Shown here: positions 5,353 to 8,001 of the stretch, piece after piece
Layout of the letters: each line of letters opens with the position of its first letter
Numbering within the stretch: position 1 is the stretch's first letter
Assembly (NCBI GenBank): GCA_036961445.1
Contig: JBALVO010000153.1
Span: 1 to 8,001, forward strand
Length of the DNA: 8,001 nucleotides
Direction of reading: 5' to 3'
From: JBALVO01 sp036961445
Lineage (GTDB): Bacteria; Pseudomonadota; Gammaproteobacteria; Pseudomonadales; Halieaceae
Notes under the pieces: model-generated
What the model was told of the DNA's origin: nothing
The model's database searches: none
Seen by the model: only the letters and a program-made list of their open reading frames with translations
Position numbers and translations under genes: made by a program

Positions 5353-6225
5353 ACCACGACCCAGCACTTCATCCAGCCGGTCTACGTCACCGGCATTAAT
5401 CTCTATACTGCGTAGCTGTAGATCGCGAAAGAGCTCTCGCTTGTAGAGTTTACCGGTGAGATCTTTTGCCGGGACATTCTGCTCCCAGCACTCAATATAA
5501 ACATTGCCAGTGGGCACGTAAAAGTCAGCGTAAACCAGTTCCTCGATAGGCAGTGCGCGTTTATAGGCGTGCGCCAATTGCGCCAGATATAACCAGTTAC
5601 ATACCAGGGTTTCCAGCGAGGATTGCAGAGCGTGCCCGTCGATACCGTTACAGACCAGCGGTGCCTGTCCCGGCGTGGCAAACATATCAGGTTCTACCTC
5701 ATCGGATTCCGGTATTGCCACCGGTTGAATCTGGTCTGATTGCCGGGTCAATTCCCGATGCACCACAGGGTTGTCGATAACTTCGTGAGGCCAGGTAACA
5801 TAGAACGCCCCGCTATTCTTACTCTCCTCCTGCTGGCCGCCCAGCGTACGTCCCAAAGACGTGAGCTCCCACCCTAAGATACTGTGGGTCTGCAAACCCA
5901 GCTCAGCCAGCGCACGATTGATCTGGCGCGCGTGCAAGCGCGGATAGTAGCGGCACATGGACGCGGCGGTTATACGCTGATTGGACTCGATAGCGGCCAG
6001 CAGTGGATGATGATCAATACGCTCCGGCCATACAATATAGCGTCCAAACCGGCGACTATTCTGGTAGCTGCCTTCCTCGAACTCGCCCTTGGGGGTTAAT
6101 GCCCAGGACTCGCCGGCGCGTTGAATCCAGCCGTAATCCTTAAGCGTGGCAAACAATTGCTGTGCGGGAATGTTGAGCTTTCTCGCCAGAGCCGTGGTCG
6201 AAAGCTTGCTGTCTTCTTGCGCCAC
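5326..6225 (-). CDS. Putative DNA-binding nuclease: duplicated winged-helix-like module plus PD-(D/E)XK-like domain
   Basis: The 299 residues start with GTG at 6225, five bases after the dUTPase stop, so co-translation is likely. The N-terminal half shows an internal duplication. Residues about 8-76 and 84-155 share a helical start (LSTTALARKL / RITAASMCRYY), then W-x-L-T-x-x-G (W41, T44, G47 versus W119, T122, G125), then Y-[IV]-x-W-P (Y63, W66, P67 versus Y142, W145, P146) and I-D-x-x-P or I-D-x-P (P74 versus P153). This fits two winged-helix-like modules. After an acidic linker (about 172-182), residues 195-299 read like a PD-(D/E)XK fold: G-H-A-L-Q-S-S-L-E with E205, YADFYVP with D234, VYIECWE with E245, lysines at 254, 259 and 262 in a following helix, then IEI and a C-terminal LDEVLGRGLLAYGI. 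Relatives are, from memory, sometimes labelled glycerol kinase, but no kinase motif is present. Nuclease activity is inferred. Confidence 0.7.
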   Translation of the reverse strand: MAQEDSKLSTTALARKLNIPAQQLFATLKDYGWIQRAGESWALTPKGEFEEGSYQNSRRFGRYIVWPERIDHHPLLAAIESNQRITAASMCRYYPRLHARQINRALAELGLQTHSILGWELTSLGRTLGGQQEESKNSGAFYVTWPHEVIDNPVVHRELTRQSDQIQPVAIPESDEVEPDMFATPGQAPLVCNGIDGHALQSSLETLVCNWLYLAQLAHAYKRALPIEELVYADFYVPTGNVYIECWEQNVPAKDLTGKLYKRELFRDLQLRSIEINAGDVDRLDEVLGRGLLAYGIRC

Positions 6226-6230
6226 CTTAC

Positions 6231-6860
6231 TTAGGCCTGAGTTACCAGGTCTTGATAACGGCCGACCAGCGCCTTGTAGACCAGATCTGCAAAGTCATCC
6301 GCACTCTTGTCCAGTGGCGCTACCAGTTCAACCAGGTGCTCATTGTCCTCGCGTCCGTTCCAATTCTTGACGTATGTCCCGTCCTGGTAGCCGTGATCCT
6401 GGCGAAAAAAGTTGAGGACGTTTTTGCCAACATAAGCCGCATATAATCCTTCAAAATCCAGCCCGGAAGCTATCATAAGATCCCAAAAACGGGAGGGCGA
6501 AAATCCCCTGGTTTGCAAACAGTGTAGCGCCAACTCCTCGGTCGCCTCACGCACGCCAAGACCGGTGGGTGTGTATGCCTGCAATTCAGCTTCGATTTCA
6601 GTCGCAATCTGCTCTACTGTTTTGCCATCTCCGAACAAGGCTGACAGGCCGAAGTGCCAGATATCGATCACTTCCAATCGCACCTGCTCCAGGTCCGAGT
6701 CCTGTTTCTTCCACCACTTGTAGCCGTAGTGTTCAATAAGCTCACCACACTCTATCCAGGCGGCCCGGTACCACTCAAAATCCTGCTCTGCCCAGTTTTC
6801 ATGCACCCGGGTATTCATGCTGTGCTGCATTGTCAGCATATTAACCAATGCCTGTTTCAA
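6231..6860 (-). CDS. dUTP diphosphatase, all-alpha dimeric (dUTPase_2) type
   Basis: This enzyme hydrolyses dUTP (and dUDP in this family) to dUMP and pyrophosphate or phosphate, keeping uracil out of DNA and supplying dTMP synthesis. It is the all-alpha, MazG-related dimeric type, not the trimeric Dut. In 209 residues one sees FEWYRAAWIECGELIEHYGYKWW (28-50) with metal-binding E37 and E40, then EVIDIW (63-68) with E63 and D66, and the family signature at 146-173 (KNVLNFFRQDHGY, then GTYVKNWNGREDN). The start is TTG at 6860, chosen because GAGG (complement of 6868-6871) lies seven bases upstream and because relatives begin with a similar LxxML-x-x-Q-x-x-MN stretch; an internal ATG eight codons in would lose part of it. 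A promoter is proposed at 6904-6932. The putative nuclease gene follows after five bases. Whether a trimeric dut exists elsewhere in the genome cannot be seen. Confidence 0.9.
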   Translation of the reverse strand: MKQALVNMLTMQHSMNTRVHENWAEQDFEWYRAAWIECGELIEHYGYKWWKKQDSDLEQVRLEVIDIWHFGLSALFGDGKTVEQIATEIEAELQAYTPTGLGVREATEELALHCLQTRGFSPSRFWDLMIASGLDFEGLYAAYVGKNVLNFFRQDHGYQDGTYVKNWNGREDNEHLVELVAPLDKSADDFADLVYKALVGRYQDLVTQA

Positions 6861-6903
6861 GGGCTTACCTCTTAATGTTTATGACGTGGAAAACAGACCG
6901 TGC

Positions 6904-6932
6904 AGCATAGCAGCCGATGCGAGCAAAAAACA
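6904..6932 (-). promoter_or_regulatory. Candidate promoter of the dUTPase-nuclease operon
   Basis: Reading the minus strand, TGTTTT (6932-6927) and TATGCT (6909-6904) are 17 bases apart, and the -10 is extended by TG (TGCTATGCT). Transcription would start near 6897, giving a leader of about 37 bases to the TTG start at 6860 with its GAGG ribosome site at 6871-6868. The -35 is weak; the extended -10 compensates. Confidence 0.35.
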
Positions 6933-7346
6933 GCCAGAACCGGACTCTGCCATACAGGCAAAGGACACGAGGCATAAGGTATCAGGGGAAATGGTGCTGG
7001 ATAAGAGAATCGCAAATGCAGGAATTACGATATTTGGTGCCCGGGGCGGGAATGTTTTTATCTTGAACCCCACGCAGTTGCAGGGCTTCAAGGGGTGGAA
7101 AATAATTTGATATTTTTTGGGTAGAAACGCCTGAAAACCCATGAAAATTGTTGCGGGGATTTTTCCATGCCTGCGAGATCATGGCGAAACCTAGGAGTCA
7201 CACTGGCGGGATCAATACCCAGACCGGCCACGAGCCAGTTACCAAGGCGGCAACGAGCTTGAGCGATCATTGCGTGTAGACCGGGTAACCCTTGATGTAA
7301 TTGTCGGTTTCCGGCGGAAAGATGTGTAGCATTCCTACGGTGGGCA
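6933..7346. other. Stretch without a supportable gene
   Basis: Between the dUTPase promoter and the next plus-strand gene I see no gene I can defend. The frames present (minus 6879-7142, 6982-7182 and 7088-7381; plus 6817-7110) overlap one another, have no ribosome-binding sites and show low-complexity or unusual residue use. The stretch holds an imperfect inverted repeat (7062-7092) and an A+T-rich patch around 7098-7118. Near 7139-7170, CCATGAAAA and TTTTTCCATG form a second loose dyad. It could be decayed mobile DNA or a genome-specific intergenic repeat. No RNA gene is recognised. Confidence 0.4.
7062..7092. repeat. Imperfect inverted repeat, 10-base arms
   Basis: CTTGAACCCC (7062-7071) and GGGCTTCAAG (7083-7092) pair at nine of ten positions around an 11-base loop. 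A T run (7055-7059) lies on the left side, so on neither strand does a U tract follow the stem correctly for a terminator. It is upstream of the dUTPase operon and could be an operator or part of decayed mobile DNA. Confidence 0.35.
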
Positions 7347-7375
7347 CTGCCAGAAAGTAGACTCACAGATATAGC
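7347..7375 (+). promoter_or_regulatory. Candidate promoter for the 7418-8001 gene group
   Basis: CTGCCA (7347-7352) and TATAGC (7370-7375) are 17 bases apart. A second candidate is an extended -10, TGATATACA (7401-7409), without a -35; it would start transcription almost at the ATG at 7418 and give a leaderless message. The two options predict different 5' ends and cannot be told apart here. Confidence 0.25.
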
Positions 7376-7379
7376 CCAC

Positions 7380-7403
7380 AAGGAGATCTACAGCATGGGC
7401 TGA
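7380..7403 (+). promoter_or_regulatory. Strong Shine-Dalgarno site leading into a two-codon frame
   Basis: AAGGAG (7380-7385) stands nine bases before an ATG (7395) that is followed by GGC and TGA. It is the best ribosome-binding site in this part of the window, yet it leads only to Met-Gly-stop, 14 bases before the ATG of the unrecognised gene at 7418, which itself lacks such a site. It could be a tiny upstream frame allowing re-initiation, or the trace of a start lost by frameshift. Confidence 0.3.
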
Positions 7404-7417
7404 TATACACTCCCTCT

Positions 7418-7720
7418 ATGACCGCACTCGCCCCCCATATCGCACCGTCCACCAAGCAAGACCACCTGGACGCCTGGCGCACCCGTGGGCGCATCTCCGT
7501 GCCGACCAGGAAAGGGCGGATTCTGGACCTGCTAGTGGAGCGGATTTACGAGACGACCGCCGTGGACGGACTGCCGCTGGACCTACTGGTGGAGGCCAGG
7601 GCGACCCATCAAGCAGAACTCAAACGGTTTGGGGTGGTGTTCGCGGAGGTTAAGCCGCTGGATAACTACCCGCTTCCCGTGCTATGGATAAACGACGCGG
7701 TGGGCAGTTGGATTATATAG
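7418..7720 (+). CDS. Unrecognised 100-residue protein, first of three overlapping genes
   Basis: No family is recognised. The ATG at 7418 opens 100 residues ending in TAG at 7718-7720. The product looks soluble. It has a basic segment at about residues 20-33 (WRTRGRISVPTRKG), a helix-like leucine-rich stretch (RILDLLVERIYE and LPLDLLVEARATHQ), then VVFAEVKPLDNYPLPVLWIND near the end. It contains no cysteine. There is no Shine-Dalgarno site directly before this ATG; the nearest (7380-7385) leads to a two-codon frame. No other good start exists in frame back to the TAG at 7358. The codons look G+C-richer than those of the tus operon. The last 37 bases overlap the next gene in another frame, so the two may be one functional unit, or a frameshift may separate parts of one gene. 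Confidence 0.55.
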   Translation: MTALAPHIAPSTKQDHLDAWRTRGRISVPTRKGRILDLLVERIYETTAVDGLPLDLLVEARATHQAELKRFGVVFAEVKPLDNYPLPVLWINDAVGSWII

Positions 7721-7941
7721 AGTACAGGGGCCGCGTTATCTCGTACGGGCGCAACGAAGACGACTGGCTTGAGGGCAGCTTCTCCCTCGATGGCGCGAAG
7801 GTCTACGGCATCAAGATGTCAGAGGAAAGCGCTCGCGCGAAGGGGATGCGGGACAGTGAAGACCTGCTGCTATTCCTCGTTAGCTGGCTCAAGGCTGAGG
7901 TGGATATGCTGATACCTGGCGACTCCTACGACTTGCACTGA
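7684..7941 (+). CDS. Unrecognised 85-residue acidic protein, second of three overlapping genes
   Basis: No family is recognised. The ATG at 7684 lies inside the previous gene (37-base overlap) and gives 85 residues; a TTG at 7708 is a possible later start (MDYIEYRGRVISYG). Neither has a clear ribosome-binding site, so coupling to the first gene is likely if it is translated. Visible features are alternating beta-like sequence (YIEYRGRVISYG), an acidic patch NEDDWLEG, a second strand pair (GAKVYGIKM) and a helical segment EDLLLFLVSWLKAEVDML, then an acidic end. No membrane segment or cysteine is present. The stop TGA at 7939-7941 overlaps an ATG (7941) that opens a third frame. Small acidic partners encoded by overlap with a more basic protein occur in toxin-antitoxin and immunity pairs, but no toxin motif is seen. 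Confidence 0.5.
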   Translation: MDKRRGGQLDYIEYRGRVISYGRNEDDWLEGSFSLDGAKVYGIKMSEESARAKGMRDSEDLLLFLVSWLKAEVDMLIPGDSYDLH

Positions 7942-8001
7942 TGTCCGCTTTCACCTCAAAGGCGACGGTTTTGGGTGTTGTTTGGGCTGTTTTCAATGTC
8001 C
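7941..8001 (+). CDS. Possible third gene of the group, cut by the right edge
   Basis: The ATG at 7941 shares its A with the TGA stop of the preceding gene (TGATG), the same coupling layout as ybiB/trmA. The frame is open to the window end: 20 complete codons reading MSAFTSKATVLGVVWAVFNV. After a lysine at residue 7 the sequence is hydrophobic, like the beginning of a signal anchor or membrane helix. No Shine-Dalgarno site is seen. Too short to be sure that it is a gene. Confidence 0.3.
   Translation, partial: MSAFTSKATVLGVVWAVFNV

Noticed and set aside
5326..6225. Glycerol kinase, a label I recall for similar proteins
   Set aside because: No FGGY-family kinase motifs and far too short; the visible domains are winged-helix-like and nuclease-like.
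6817..7110. Plus-strand frame of 97 codons overlapping the dUTPase N-terminus
   Set aside because: It begins inside the confident dUTPase gene, has no ribosome site and would run over the dUTPase promoter.
6879..7142. Minus-strand frame of 87 codons upstream of the dUTPase
   Set aside because: Unusual residue use, no ribosome site, overlaps two other equally weak frames and the proposed promoter.
7088..7381. Minus-strand frame of 97 codons with TTG start
   Set aside because: No recognisable family, no convincing start signal; could be a decayed gene but nothing supports a product.
1..8001. CRISPR array, tRNA or rRNA genes
   Set aside because: No regularly spaced direct repeats, cloverleaf or rRNA-like sequence was seen on either strand.

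Overview
The window looks like chromosomal DNA of a gammaproteobacterium. The main evidence is the set yccA, tusD-tusC-tusB-tusE, ybiB, trmA. TusBCDE with a short TusE-type DsrC protein and a free-standing TrmA are typical of Gammaproteobacteria, and yccA followed by tusDCBE is, from memory, the Pseudomonas-like order. The exact genus cannot be named from sequence alone. A pseudomonad, Cellvibrio or Halieaceae-like lineage is the best guess.

Left part (1-1063): a rho-independent terminator of an upstream gene is cut by the left edge. Two small unrecognised minus-strand genes follow (42-347 and about 423-752). The second carries an odd HEPAH motif and a short leucine heptad. A promoter and a leader with three hairpins, each with a five-base loop, then lead to yccA.

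Centre (1064-5352, plus strand): yccA encodes a Bax-inhibitor-1 family membrane protein and ends in a strong intrinsic terminator. Only 20-odd bases later comes a tightly packed tRNA-modification operon. TusD, TusC, TusB and TusE relay sulfur to MnmA for 2-thiolation of U34. YbiB is a TrpD2-type nucleic-acid-binding protein. TrmA makes m5U54. Gene junctions are 0-20 bases apart or overlap (TGATG at ybiB/trmA), which suggests co-transcription and coupled translation. The Tus relay cysteines (TusD Cys78, TusE penultimate Cys) and the TrmA catalytic Cys/Glu are all present.

Right centre (5326-6860, minus strand): a two-gene operon convergent with trmA, overlapping its end by 27 bases. First is an all-alpha dimeric-type dUTP diphosphatase with a TTG start. 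Second is a 299-residue protein with two tandem copies of a winged-helix-like module and a C-terminal domain whose residue pattern suggests a PD-(D/E)XK nuclease. This pair, dUTP removal plus a putative DNA-binding nuclease, is the most interesting unexplained system here.

Right end (6861-8001): about 560 bases contain the likely dUTPase promoter and imperfect inverted repeats but no gene I can support. They are followed by three unrecognised, overlapping plus-strand frames (7418-7720, 7684-7941, 7941 to the edge). These look G+C-richer than the core and may be an acquired cassette.
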